Assembly: GCF_009600605.1 (NCBI RefSeq)
Contig: NZ_VWNA01000001.1
Coordinates: forward strand, 2,652,501 to 2,716,500
Length of the DNA: 64,000 nucleotides
Direction: 5' to 3'
DNA from: Segnochrobactrum spirostomi
Lineage (GTDB): Bacteria; Pseudomonadota; Alphaproteobacteria; Rhizobiales; Segnochrobactraceae
Shown: piece after piece, positions 47,646 through 55,369 of the stretch
Layout of the letters: the number at the start of each line of letters is the position of its first letter
How positions within the stretch are numbered: position 1 is the first letter of the stretch
Translations under genes and position numbers: made by a program
Notes under the pieces: generated by a model
Database searches by the model: none
Told to the model about the DNA's origin: nothing
What the model saw: only the letters and a program-made list of their open reading frames with translations

Positions 47646-48035
47646 ATGCCGAACGACACGACCATCCTCTACGACCGCTACATCGCCTGCCTGAATGCCC
47701 GGGACTGGGAAAGGCTCGGTGAATTCGTGGCGGATGGCGCCATTCACAATGGGCGGCGTCTCGGGGTGGACGGCTATCGCGCCATGCTCGAAGAGAATTG
47801 CCGTGATATCCCAGACCTCCAGTTCAACCTCGCTCTCGTCGTGGCGGATGAGGGTCATATCGCATCCAGGATACGCCTCGATTGCGTACCGATCGGCGAA
47901 TTCCTCGGTCTACCGGTCAACGGAAGGCGCGTGGTCTTCCATGAGCACGCCTTCTACACCCTCGTCGCAGGCAAGATCGCCGAGGTGTTCTCCCTGATCG
48001 ACAAGGCGGCGATCGAAGCTCAGCTCGGGCTCTAG
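47646..48035 (+). CDS. SnoaL-like/ester cyclase family protein (NTF2-like fold)
   Basis: 129 residues with an NTF2-like cone: [85 protein letters not shown] and GKIAEVFSLIDKAAIEAQ. The SnoaL-type polyketide-cyclase branch is meant, but most such small proteins have no known substrate. ATG 47646. Base composition is slightly less GC-rich than its neighbours. It follows the ABC exporter by 92 bases on the same strand; a link is not shown. Confidence 0.82.
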   Translation: MPNDTTILYDRYIACLNARDWERLGEFVADGAIHNGRRLGVDGYRAMLEENCRDIPDLQFNLALVVADEGHIASRIRLDCVPIGEFLGLPVNGRRVVFHEHAFYTLVAGKIAEVFSLIDKAAIEAQLGL

Positions 48036-48101
48036 AGATGGCGCGTCCCTTCACGACGGTCCTGACGTCGTATCGTCGAGGCGGCGCGCGAGGCCGGCGC
48101 C

Positions 48102-49133
48102 TCAGCGCTCCGTCAGCTTGAGCTCGATGCGGCGGTTCTTGGCGCGGGCGTCGTCGGTGTCGGCGGTGTCGAGCGGCTGATATTCGCCGAAGGCGGCGGC
48201 GGCCAGGTGATCCGGCGAGACGCCCTTCGAGATCAGATATTGCACCACGGCGATGGCGCGGGCGGCCGAGAGGTCCCAGTTGTTGCGGAACCGGCCGGCG
48301 CCGCTCAAGGGGCGCGAATCGGTGTGCCCGTCGACGCGCAGCACCCAACTGATCTCCGGCGGGATCTCCTTCTCGAGCTGGAGGATCGCGTCGGCGAGCT
48401 TGTCGAGATCGACCCGGCCTTCGCCGTTGATCACGTCGGAGCCGGACGAGAACAGCACTTCCGACTGGAACACGAAGCGGTCGCCGACGACGCGGATGTC
48501 GGGACGGTCGGCGAGGATCTCACGCAGCCGGCCGAAGAAGTCGGAGCGGTAGCGCGTCAGCTCCTGGACCTTCTGGGCGAGCGCGACGTTGAGGCGGCGG
48601 CCGAGATCGGCGATCTGGGTCTGGGATTCCTTGTCCTTCTGCTCGGAGGCGCCAAGCGCCGTCTCGAGCGCGGCGATCTGCCGGCGCAGCGCGGAAATCT
48701 GCTGGTTGAGAAGCTCGACCTGCGCGAGGGCGTCGCGGCTCACCTGCTGCTGGTTGGTGAGCGCGCTCTTGAGAGCGCCGAGCTCGCCGCCTGCCGAGCC
48801 GGCGACGCCTTCGGCGCTGCTGAGCAGCCCCTGCAGGCGGTCGCGCTCTGCGGTCGCCGAATCGAGGCTCGCCTGGAGCTGGCTCAGTTGGTTCTGCATG
48901 TCACCCTTGGCGGCCCGCTCCAGCGACAGGAGCTGGGTCAGCTCGGCGATCTGGGCGTTGAGGCGCGTCAGCACCGTGTCCTTGTTGGTGACTTCGCGGC
49001 TCAGGAAGAACTGCGCGACCATGAACACGGAGAGCAGGAACACGAAGACCATGAGCAGGGTCGACAGGGCGTCGACATAACCCGGCCATTGATCGACGGT
49101 CGCCACGCGGCGGCGCGAGAGCGGCATCTTCAT
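48102..49133 (-). CDS. OmpA/MotB-type peptidoglycan-binding protein with long coiled coil
   Basis: 343 residues. One transmembrane helix near the N-terminus (about 21-45, DALSTLLMVFVFLLSVFMVAQ, with an Asp as in MotB), a long coiled coil (about 50-195) and a C-terminal OmpA-like domain (about 215-340) with VDGHTDSRPL and NWDLSAARAIAVVQYL. This is the stator-B layout. The partner MotA/TolQ-like gene lies 92 bases upstream on the same strand. No flagellar gene is nearby, and the coiled coil is far longer than in MotB. Confidence 0.9.
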   Translation of the reverse strand: MKMPLSRRRVATVDQWPGYVDALSTLLMVFVFLLSVFMVAQFFLSREVTNKDTVLTRLNAQIAELTQLLSLERAAKGDMQNQLSQLQASLDSATAERDRLQGLLSSAEGVAGSAGGELGALKSALTNQQQVSRDALAQVELLNQQISALRRQIAALETALGASEQKDKESQTQIADLGRRLNVALAQKVQELTRYRSDFFGRLREILADRPDIRVVGDRFVFQSEVLFSSGSDVINGEGRVDLDKLADAILQLEKEIPPEISWVLRVDGHTDSRPLSGAGRFRNNWDLSAARAIAVVQYLISKGVSPDHLAAAAFGEYQPLDTADTDDARAKNRRIELKLTER

Positions 49134-49225
49134 CTCCCTCCGGCCCGCCCGCCTGCGGACGGGCTTACCGGGCCTTCATCAGCGAGCAGGTTCGGTTCGA
49201 TCGGCCGGCGCCGGTGTGGGGCGCG

Positions 49226-50212
49226 TCAGCCGCGCTCGCGCTCGACGGCGCCCGACAGGGTTTCGAGGAATTTCTCGATGCGGTCCTGCTGGCGCGCTTG
49301 GGCCTCGGTCCAATCGCGCAGGATCTGGCGCTCGGCGCGCAGATGCTGGACGAGGCCCTGAATACCCTCGGCGAGGTTCGCCATCGCGGCGGTGGCGTTG
49401 CGCCCCGAGGCGCTGTCCTGGACCACGGCGGCGAGCCGGTCGAGCGCCTCGCGCATGTCGGTCGGCGGGGCGAGGGGCACGGCGTCGCCGCTCGAGACGA
49501 TGTCGGTGACGCTCGACAGCCAATCTTCGAGATCGGTGTAGAAGCGGTTCTGCGCCTGACCGGCCTGAAGGTCGAGGAAGCCGAGGATCAGCGAGCTCGA
49601 GAGGCCGAACAGCGAGGACGAGAAGGCGATGCCCATGCCGGAGAGCGGCGCAGCGAGGCCGGCCTTCAGATCCTCGAACAGCACCGCTGCATCCTGCGAG
49701 CTGACGTCGAGCGAGCCGATGGTGGCGCCGACAGACGACACCGTCTGCAGCAGACCCCAGAACGTGCCGAGCAGGCCAAGGAAGACGAGCAGGCCCGTCA
49801 GATAGCGGGCGATATCGCGAGCTTCGTCGAGGCGGGTGCCGATCGAATCGAGAATGGTCTTGAGCGCCGGGGCGGAGAGCACGCGGTCGCCGAGCCGGTC
49901 GCCGAGCAGCGTCGCCATCGGGGCGAGCAGCACCGGCGGGCGGCGAACCTGGATGCTCTGCTGGCCGGTGCGGTAGGAATTGACCCACGCGACCTCGGGG
50001 AACAGCCGGACCACCTGGCGGAAGGCGAGCACGATGCCGATGCCGAGCACGCCGAAGATCAGCCCGTTGAGGCCCGGATTGGCCATGAAGGCGGTCGCGA
50101 TGGAGCGGTAGAGCACGACGCCGATGCAGGCGACGATCACCAGGAAAACGACCATGCGCCACAGGAAGACCTGCGGCCGGGACAGACGATAGGGATCGGA
50201 TGCGCGCGCCAT
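49226..50212 (-). CDS. MotA/TolQ/ExbB-type proton-channel family protein (non-flagellar)
   Basis: 328 residues with two N-terminal helices (about 17-60), a cytoplasmic segment, and two more helices containing YLTGLLVFLGLLGTFWGLL and GMGIAFSSSLFGLSSSLILGF, which is the MotA/TolQ/ExbB channel core. The C-terminal half is a cytoplasmic helical part. With the OmpA-like partner it forms a likely ion-driven, peptidoglycan-anchored complex at the inner membrane; its task is unknown. ATG 50212 was preferred to GTG 50221 (three codons earlier); neither has a good ribosome binding site. Confidence 0.88.
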   Translation of the reverse strand: MARASDPYRLSRPQVFLWRMVVFLVIVACIGVVLYRSIATAFMANPGLNGLIFGVLGIGIVLAFRQVVRLFPEVAWVNSYRTGQQSIQVRRPPVLLAPMATLLGDRLGDRVLSAPALKTILDSIGTRLDEARDIARYLTGLLVFLGLLGTFWGLLQTVSSVGATIGSLDVSSQDAAVLFEDLKAGLAAPLSGMGIAFSSSLFGLSSSLILGFLDLQAGQAQNRFYTDLEDWLSSVTDIVSSGDAVPLAPPTDMREALDRLAAVVQDSASGRNATAAMANLAEGIQGLVQHLRAERQILRDWTEAQARQQDRIEKFLETLSGAVERERG

Positions 50213-50322
50213 GATCCACACTGTAGGTGGCTCGGAGCGTCCTCCATAGCGCGAATGCGCAACATGCTTAAAGCGGAAATTCGCCGCGCCCCGGGGCCCG
50301 CGCTGCGCTCCGCCACGGGCCT

Positions 50323-50342
50323 TACCCGGAACGGGTATTTTT
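50323..50342 (+). terminator. Terminator-like hairpin on the plus strand with no gene before it
   Basis: TACCCG, GAA, CGGGTA then TTTTT. It has the form of a rho-independent terminator for plus-strand transcription, yet the nearest upstream gene is on the minus strand. Either a short RNA ends here or the element insulates the downstream peptide gene. Confidence 0.55.
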
Positions 50343-50367
50343 CCTAACGTATTCTGTATTCCAGGTT

Positions 50368-50474
50368 AAACATTCGACATGTTTGCACATCAAATACTTA
50401 ATGACATTGACCCGATGTGTTTGATGTTCGTATCCTAAACATCGTCAACAACGCCATGACGCATGGCAAACATC
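50368..50474 (+). promoter_or_regulatory. Palindromic AAACAT/ATGTTT and GATGTT/AACATC elements before the peptide gene
   Basis: A perfect 17-base palindrome (AAACAT, TCGAC, ATGTTT; 50368-50384) is followed by a second inverted pair GATGTT (50423-50428) and AACATC (50438-50443) and by another half-site AAACATC (50468-50474). The region is far more AT-rich than the rest of the window. The shared AACATC/GATGTT words suggest repeated binding by one regulator. No -35/-10 pair can be fixed with confidence. Confidence 0.5.
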
Positions 50475-50485
50475 GAGTATTAATC

Positions 50486-50722
50486 ATGAAGACTCAGAGC
50501 ACGCACGCTGAATACACTGAAAATAACGGAGCAACCGTTACGGCCGCTAGCAATGGCGCCCTGAATGATCCCGCCCTTGAGACGATTTCCGGTGGAGGCT
50601 TCCCGGAACCGGCTCTCAATATGGCTGGTCAGGAACCCAATTATTCGACTTTTGATCAGATTGGGCGGGATCTAACGACTATGGGTCAGGGCTTCGCCGC
50701 TGGCGTCGAAAGTATCGGCTGA
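50486..50722 (+). CDS. Small peptide precursor with double-glycine leader (bacteriocin/peptide-signal-like)
   Basis: 78 residues, not recognised by family. Residues 1-37 read as a GG-type leader: Leu26, Leu31, Ile34 and Gly36-Gly37 occupy positions -12, -7, -4, -2 and -1 of the consensus for peptides cleaved and exported by C39-peptidase ABC transporters (LETISGG). The predicted mature part is 41 residues, acidic to neutral, without cysteine, with GxxxG-like glycines (IGRDLTTMGQGFAAG). ATG 50486 begins MKTQST; in-frame ATGs at 50417 and 50456 are possible. The gene is about 50-55% GC. A 10-base direct repeat (AGTATCGGCT at 50711 and 50733) spans its stop. No exporter or immunity gene is adjacent. 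Confidence 0.65.
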   Translation: MKTQSTHAEYTENNGATVTAASNGALNDPALETISGGGFPEPALNMAGQEPNYSTFDQIGRDLTTMGQGFAAGVESIG

Positions 50723-50806
50723 CGGCCTTGAGAGTATCGGCTTTTGAGCAGAAGCGGCCGGGCAGCCCCGGACGTTCTCCCGCCCAGACGCGGCCCACCG
50801 CACATT

Positions 50807-50844
50807 AACCTGATCCGACAGCCCTAACGTCGTCGGGTCAGGTT
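50807..50844. terminator. Long hairpin between the peptide gene and the suhB-like gene
   Basis: AACCTGATCCGAC pairs with GTCGGGTCAGGTT (13 base pairs, one G-T wobble) around a 12-base loop. It is placed to end transcription from both convergent genes, but neither side has a T tract. Confidence 0.5.
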
Positions 50845-50891
50845 CAGGCACGGCCTTTCCGCCCTGACAGGCGTTGTCGCGCCGATTATGG

Positions 50892-51692
50892 TCAGCCGCG
50901 GGCGTGGACGGCCTTCAGCTTGCCGAGCAGGGCGCCGTGGATCGCCTCGTTGCCGGCCACGATGTTGCCGGTCGAGAACATGTCGTCGCGGCCGGCGAAG
51001 TCGGAGACGAAACCGCCCGCCTCGCGCACGATGAGGAGGCCGGCGGCGATATCCCACGGGTGCACCCCGTGCTCCCAGAAGCCGTCGAGACGGCCCGAGG
51101 CGACCCAGCAAAGGTCGATCGCCGCGGCGCCGAAGCGTCGCACGCCGGCGACGTCGCCCATGATCTCGCGCATTTCGAGCAGGGCGCGGCCTTGCTCGGG
51201 ACGGCCGAGATGGGGGATGCCGGTGCCGACGACGCAATCCTCGAGATCGCGGCGCTGGGCGACCCGCAGGCGCCGGTCGTTGAGGAACGCGCCGCCGCCG
51301 CGCTCGGCGACATAGAGCTCGTCCATGATCGGATTGTAGACGACGCCCGCGACGATCTGCCCCTGACGTTCGAGGCCGATCGAGACGGCGAAGATCGGCA
51401 CGCCGTGCAGGAAGTTCGAGGTGCCGTCGAGCGGATCGACATGCCAGGTGTGGCTCTGGTCGGTGCCGACGATGACGCCCGATTCCTCCATCTTGAAGCC
51501 CCAGCCCGGCCGCGCCTTCTCGAGCTCCTGGCGGATCGTCGTCTCCGCGCGCTTGTCGGCGGCGGAGACGAAATCGCCCGGTCCCTTGCGGGAGACCTGG
51601 AGCTGCTCGACCTCGCCGAAATCGCGGACCAGCCCGCGGCCGGCCTTGAGGGCGGCTTGGACCATGACGTTGAGAAGGGCGGAGCGGGCCAT
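50892..51692 (-). CDS. suhB: Inositol monophosphatase family protein (SuhB-like)
   Basis: 266 residues; Mg2+-dependent phosphatase fold. Metal and catalytic motifs VDPLDGTSNFLHG and WDIAAGLLIVREAGG are intact, preceded by the active-site Glu in KMEESG. May hydrolyse inositol-1-phosphate or act in RNA regulation, as SuhB does in E. coli; the family also includes CysQ and fructose bisphosphatases. ATG 51692. Last gene of the fda, ThiE-like, Sel1, suhB series on the minus strand (97-base spacer from the Sel1 gene). Confidence 0.88.
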   Translation of the reverse strand: MARSALLNVMVQAALKAGRGLVRDFGEVEQLQVSRKGPGDFVSAADKRAETTIRQELEKARPGWGFKMEESGVIVGTDQSHTWHVDPLDGTSNFLHGVPIFAVSIGLERQGQIVAGVVYNPIMDELYVAERGGGAFLNDRRLRVAQRRDLEDCVVGTGIPHLGRPEQGRALLEMREIMGDVAGVRRFGAAAIDLCWVASGRLDGFWEHGVHPWDIAAGLLIVREAGGFVSDFAGRDDMFSTGNIVAGNEAIHGALLGKLKAVHARG

Positions 51693-51788
51693 CGCAGAAT
51701 TCCAGACGCGAACGGAGGGGTGGGAATGCGCGGCTCAACGATCACAATCGCCGGCCCCGCGCAACCCCCAGAAGGGGATGGGAGGCCG

Positions 51789-53345
51789 TCAGAAAAGCCA
51801 GGGGCTCGCTTCGTCGCTCGCCTCTTGGCGCACGGTCTCGCTCTGATCGGCGACGAACTGGTCGAGCCAATGGTCGTCGAGGCCCTGGTGGCGGGCGATG
51901 GTGGCCCACTTCACGGCCTGGACCGGATCGGCGGGCACGCCGCGGCCGAGCGCATAAAGCCGGGCGAGCCGCGTCATCGCGAGAGGGCTGCCGAGCTCGG
52001 CGGCTCGGCGGAACCAGTTCGCCGCCTGCTTTTCGTCGGCGACGATCCCGTTGCCGTTGTAGAGCCGGATGCCGTACTCGACCATGGCATCGACGTGCCC
52101 GCCCCGGGCGGCGCGCCCGAAATAGAATGAGGCGAGCATCTCGTCCTGCTTGCGGCCGTCGCCGGTGTCGTACATCACCGCGAGGGCATATTGGGCGTCG
52201 GCGCTGCCGGAGTCCGCCGCGAGCTGGAACAGGTCGCCCGCCTTCTTGGCGTCGCGCGGCCGCGCTTTGCCCTGGAGATAGAGCACGCCGAGATTGAAGG
52301 CGGCATCGGTGTTGCCGGCCTTGGCGGCCTGGTCGAACCATTTTGCCGCCTGGACGAGATCGTTCTCGTTGCGGGAATGGACGTAGGTCAGGCCGAGCTG
52401 ATAGGCGGCCGCCGCGGAACCGTGTTCGGCGGCGAGTTCATACCAACTGCGTGCCTTGGCGAGGTTGCGCGGCACGCCGTGGCCGCTTTCGTAGATGAGG
52501 CCGAGCAGGGTCTGGGCGGCGACGTCGCCCTTCTGCGCCGCGGCGGTCGCCAGCGTCAGCGCGCGCAGATAATTGCCGGCCATGTAATGGGCATAAGCGG
52601 GGTCGGCGAGTTCGTCGTCGACCGTCGCGGTCTTGTTCCCCGCCGTCTTGCTCCCCGCTGTCTTGCCAGGCCCGGACTTGTCCCACGCCGGCGATGCGCC
52701 GGCGCTGTCCTGCTGGGCTTGGCCTGGCTTCGCTTCACCCGCCTTGGCATCCCTCGGCTTGGCGGATGGCGCCGGTTGTCCGGACGCTGCGCCCTCGGCC
52801 GCCTGAGCGGGCCGTGCGTCGCGGAAATGGCCGAACGCGTCCTTGATTCGTCCGTCTGGATTGAGTTGCTGGTCCGGGGTGCGGAAGGCGCCGGCCTGCG
52901 GCGCGACCGCCTCCGGGAATTCCGGCGGGCGGATCAGATCGGTCTGGACGCCCTTCACGGTCGGGGTCGCGACGTTCGCTGGCGCGCCCGCCGGAGAGGC
53001 ACCGTCGGTGGGCGCATCCGCCGAGGTCGGGGCTCCGCTTGACGCGCCGCCCGATGTCTGGCCGGCGGTCGGGGCGACGGCGGCCGGCGAGATGACACCG
53101 GTCGGCGCCATGGCCCCGGCGGAGGGGGCGGTCGCCGTGTCCGCGGTCGTCGTGGCGGCTCCCGAGGTCGCCGTCTCGGTGCCTTCCGCAGCCGCCGGAC
53201 CGGCGGCGAAGGCGAGCGCGGCGAGGGTCGCGGCGGCGAGGCTGTTGGCGACAAGACCGGCGGCAGCCGCAAGCCTCGTGCGACCCGCGCCATCGGCAAC
53301 CGCGCCGGGAGCGTCGAAAGGCATCGTCGTCGAAGGCGTCTTCAT
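51789..53345 (-). CDS. Exported Sel1-repeat (SLR/TPR-like) protein
   Basis: 518 residues. Signal-like N-terminus ending near AAGPAAAEG (about 50), a long Ala/Pro/Thr/Gly-rich disordered segment (about 50-245), then at least six Sel1 repeats (about 260-490), for example AQTLLGLIYESGHGVPRNLAKA and AAFNLGVLYLQGKARPRDAKKA. Sel1 proteins are scaffolds in signalling and envelope regulation; Rhizobium ExoR is a periplasmic example, but identity with ExoR is not claimed. ATG 53345; the ThiE-like gene ends 26 bases upstream, so co-transcription is likely. Confidence 0.88.
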   Translation of the reverse strand: MKTPSTTMPFDAPGAVADGAGRTRLAAAAGLVANSLAAATLAALAFAAGPAAAEGTETATSGAATTTADTATAPSAGAMAPTGVISPAAVAPTAGQTSGGASSGAPTSADAPTDGASPAGAPANVATPTVKGVQTDLIRPPEFPEAVAPQAGAFRTPDQQLNPDGRIKDAFGHFRDARPAQAAEGAASGQPAPSAKPRDAKAGEAKPGQAQQDSAGASPAWDKSGPGKTAGSKTAGNKTATVDDELADPAYAHYMAGNYLRALTLATAAAQKGDVAAQTLLGLIYESGHGVPRNLAKARSWYELAAEHGSAAAAYQLGLTYVHSRNENDLVQAAKWFDQAAKAGNTDAAFNLGVLYLQGKARPRDAKKAGDLFQLAADSGSADAQYALAVMYDTGDGRKQDEMLASFYFGRAARGGHVDAMVEYGIRLYNGNGIVADEKQAANWFRRAAELGSPLAMTRLARLYALGRGVPADPVQAVKWATIARHQGLDDHWLDQFVADQSETVRQEASDEASPWLF

Positions 53346-53371
53346 GGCGGACCGCTCGTGCCGATATCGCG

Positions 53372-54112
53372 TCAGGATTGGCCCTGCTCCGCAAACACGG
53401 CATCGATGAGGCGGTTGACCTGTGCGAGGCCGGCTTGCGGCCCGTCCGGGTGCTCCCAGACGGCGGCGCGCACGGCGACGAATTCGGCGCCGGTGCGGAT
53501 CGCCGCCTCGACAGCCTCGGGGGTGCGGCCGGCGACGGCGATGCACGGGATCTCGAACACCTCGGCCCACCATGTCGCGAAGTCGATCGTCTTCGGATGG
53601 GTCTCGTCGGCATCGGCCCGGTCGATCAGGCCGAACAGCACATAATCCGCGCCGTCTTCGGCCGCTTCCATCGCGGCGTCGCGCTCCTTGATCAGTCCGA
53701 CGCCGACCATGCGGGCGGGCGGGAAGGTCTCGAGCGCCGGGGCGAGGTCTTCGTGCCCGGACGGCAGATGCACGCCGTCCGCCTTGGTGCGCCCGGCGAC
53801 GCGGGTGTCGCCGGCGACGATCGCCGCCGCGCCGGCGCCTTGGGCCACCGGAACGAGGGCTTCGGCGAAGGGCTGCAGGATGGCGGAGTCCACGTCGCCC
53901 GGCGCGATCAGCACGGCGGCGGCGTCGCCGCCTCCAAGCGCGTCGGCGAGCGTCGCCGCGAACGCGGTCGAGGTCTCGCCGAGGGGCGTGATCAGCACGG
54001 CGCGCGGACGGATGCGCTGCGGTTCGGCCGGCTTGCGGCCACCCGATTTGCCACCCGACTTGGCGGCGCCGGCGGCAGCGGTGCCGCCGGCTTTCTTTAC
54101 GGTCTTGCTCAA
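53372..54112 (-). CDS. Thiamine-phosphate-synthase-like (ThiE/TenI family) protein with altered active site
   Basis: 246 residues. A Lys/Ala/Gly-rich N-terminal tail (1-35) precedes a TIM barrel resembling ThiE/TenI (LADALGGGDAAAVLI, AAIVAGDTRVAGRTKADGVHLPS, EDGADYVLFGLID). The thiamine-synthase GPxxPTxTK loop is replaced (LFGLIDRADADET) and the GxSxH strand reads VGVGLIK, so catalysis as in ThiE is doubtful. The start is TTG 54112, 7 bases after AAGGA. It lies between fda and the Sel1 gene, unrelated to thiamine genes. True ThiE function remains possible. Confidence 0.8.
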   Translation of the reverse strand: MSKTVKKAGGTAAAGAAKSGGKSGGRKPAEPQRIRPRAVLITPLGETSTAFAATLADALGGGDAAAVLIAPGDVDSAILQPFAEALVPVAQGAGAAAIVAGDTRVAGRTKADGVHLPSGHEDLAPALETFPPARMVGVGLIKERDAAMEAAEDGADYVLFGLIDRADADETHPKTIDFATWWAEVFEIPCIAVAGRTPEAVEAAIRTGAEFVAVRAAVWEHPDGPQAGLAQVNRLIDAVFAEQGQS

Positions 54113-54119
54113 GGGGTAT

Positions 54120-54152
54120 CCTTGTTCGGGAAGGCGTCCTTGTTCGGGAAGG
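54120..54152. repeat. Short direct repeat upstream of the ThiE-like gene
   Basis: CCTTGTTCGGGAAGG occurs at 54120-54134 and again at 54138-54152. On the transcribed (minus) strand it supplies the AAGGA ribosome binding site of the ThiE-like gene twice over, in the 48-base gap after fda. Confidence 0.75.
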
Positions 54153-54160
54153 ATCCCGGC

Positions 54161-55189
54161 TCAGGCCGCTTGACGCTCCAGCTCCGGGGTCCACTCGCCC
54201 TTGGCGGCGAGGGCGTTCATGCGGGCGCGGTGGTTGAAGGCGCGGTGGCCCGCGGCGACGTTCTCGAACCGGCCGTTCCAGGCCTGCAGCGCCGCCGCCT
54301 GGAGGGCACGCCCGTAGGAGAAGGTGATCTTCCAGGGGTGCGGGCCGAGGGCGTTGATCAGCGACAGGTGCTGCGTCGCGAGCTCGTCCGACTGACCGCC
54401 CGACAGGAAGGCGATGCCCGGCACGGCGACCGGAACCGCGGCCTTGAACACCTTCACGGTGAGCTCGACCACTTCCTCGGGGCTCGCCTGGGTCGCGCAG
54501 TCCTTGCCGGCGACGACCATGTTCGGCTTCAGGATCGTGCCTTCGAGCGTCACCCGGGCGAGATAGAGCTCCTCGTAGAGCGTCTTCAGCGTCCACTCGG
54601 TGACGTTGTAGCAGGTCTTCACGTCGTGGACGGCGTTCGGGCCGTCCATCAGCACTTCCGGCTCGACGATCGGCACGATGCCGGCCTGCTGGCAGAGCGC
54701 GGCATAGCGGGCGAGCGCGTGGGTGTTGGCGCGGATGGCGCCGTAGGTCGGCAGGCCATCGCCGATATCGATCACCGCGCGCCACTTCGCGAAGCGGGCG
54801 CCGCGGGCATAATAATCCTTGAGGCGCTCGCGCAGGCCGTCGAGCCCTTCGGTCACCTTTTCGCCGGGGAAGTTCGCGAGCGGCTTTGCGCCCTCGTCGA
54901 CCTTGATGCCCGGAATGGCGCCGGCCTTGCGGATCAGATCGGTGAGCGGGGTGCCGTCGCGGGCGCTCTGGCGGATGGTCTCGTCATAGAGGATGACGCC
55001 GGAGATCGAATCGCTCATCGCCTCGGCGGTGAACAGCATCTCGCGGTAATCCCGCCGGCTTTCCTCGGTCGATTCGAGGCCGATGGCGTCGAAGCGCTTC
55101 TTGATGGTCGAGGTGCTCTCGTCGGCGGCAAGCAGGCCCTTGCCCCCCGACACGAGGGCGGCGGCGATGTCTTCAAGCCGTTCGCTCAT
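54161..55189 (-). CDS. fda: Fructose-bisphosphate aldolase, class I
   Basis: Cleaves or forms fructose-1,6-bisphosphate through a Schiff base, without metal. 342 residues, matching the eukaryote-like class I enzymes: GKGLLAADESTSTIKKRF near the N-terminus, WRAVIDIGDGLPT, ILKPNMVVAGKDC (Schiff-base lysine) and GIAFLSGGQSDE. ATG 55189. pgk lies 180 bases upstream on the same strand; the spacer contains a GC-rich stem (GGACCGGACC/GGTCCGG, about 55262-55284) with no T tract. Confidence 0.95.
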   Translation of the reverse strand: MSERLEDIAAALVSGGKGLLAADESTSTIKKRFDAIGLESTEESRRDYREMLFTAEAMSDSISGVILYDETIRQSARDGTPLTDLIRKAGAIPGIKVDEGAKPLANFPGEKVTEGLDGLRERLKDYYARGARFAKWRAVIDIGDGLPTYGAIRANTHALARYAALCQQAGIVPIVEPEVLMDGPNAVHDVKTCYNVTEWTLKTLYEELYLARVTLEGTILKPNMVVAGKDCATQASPEEVVELTVKVFKAAVPVAVPGIAFLSGGQSDELATQHLSLINALGPHPWKITFSYGRALQAAALQAWNGRFENVAAGHRAFNHRARMNALAAKGEWTPELERQAA

Positions 55190-55369
55190 GATCCGGTCCC
55201 GTTCTTCGTTTCAGTTGCGTTGCGACGAAGCGATCCGGTCTTTGACCGGTCCGGCTTTGGCCGGGACCGGACCCTTCGGTCCGGCCGCCCGTCGATCATG
55301 CCCTTGTTGTCATGTCCGTCCGTTGAACACGGCGGTGCCCGCTGGGCCTGCGGGCGAAATCTCCGGCTA

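Noticed and set aside
48102-50212. Annotation as flagellar motor proteins MotA/MotB
   Set aside because: No flagellar genes nearby, very long coiled coil in the B subunit and a channel protein closer to the generic TolQ/ExbB layout.
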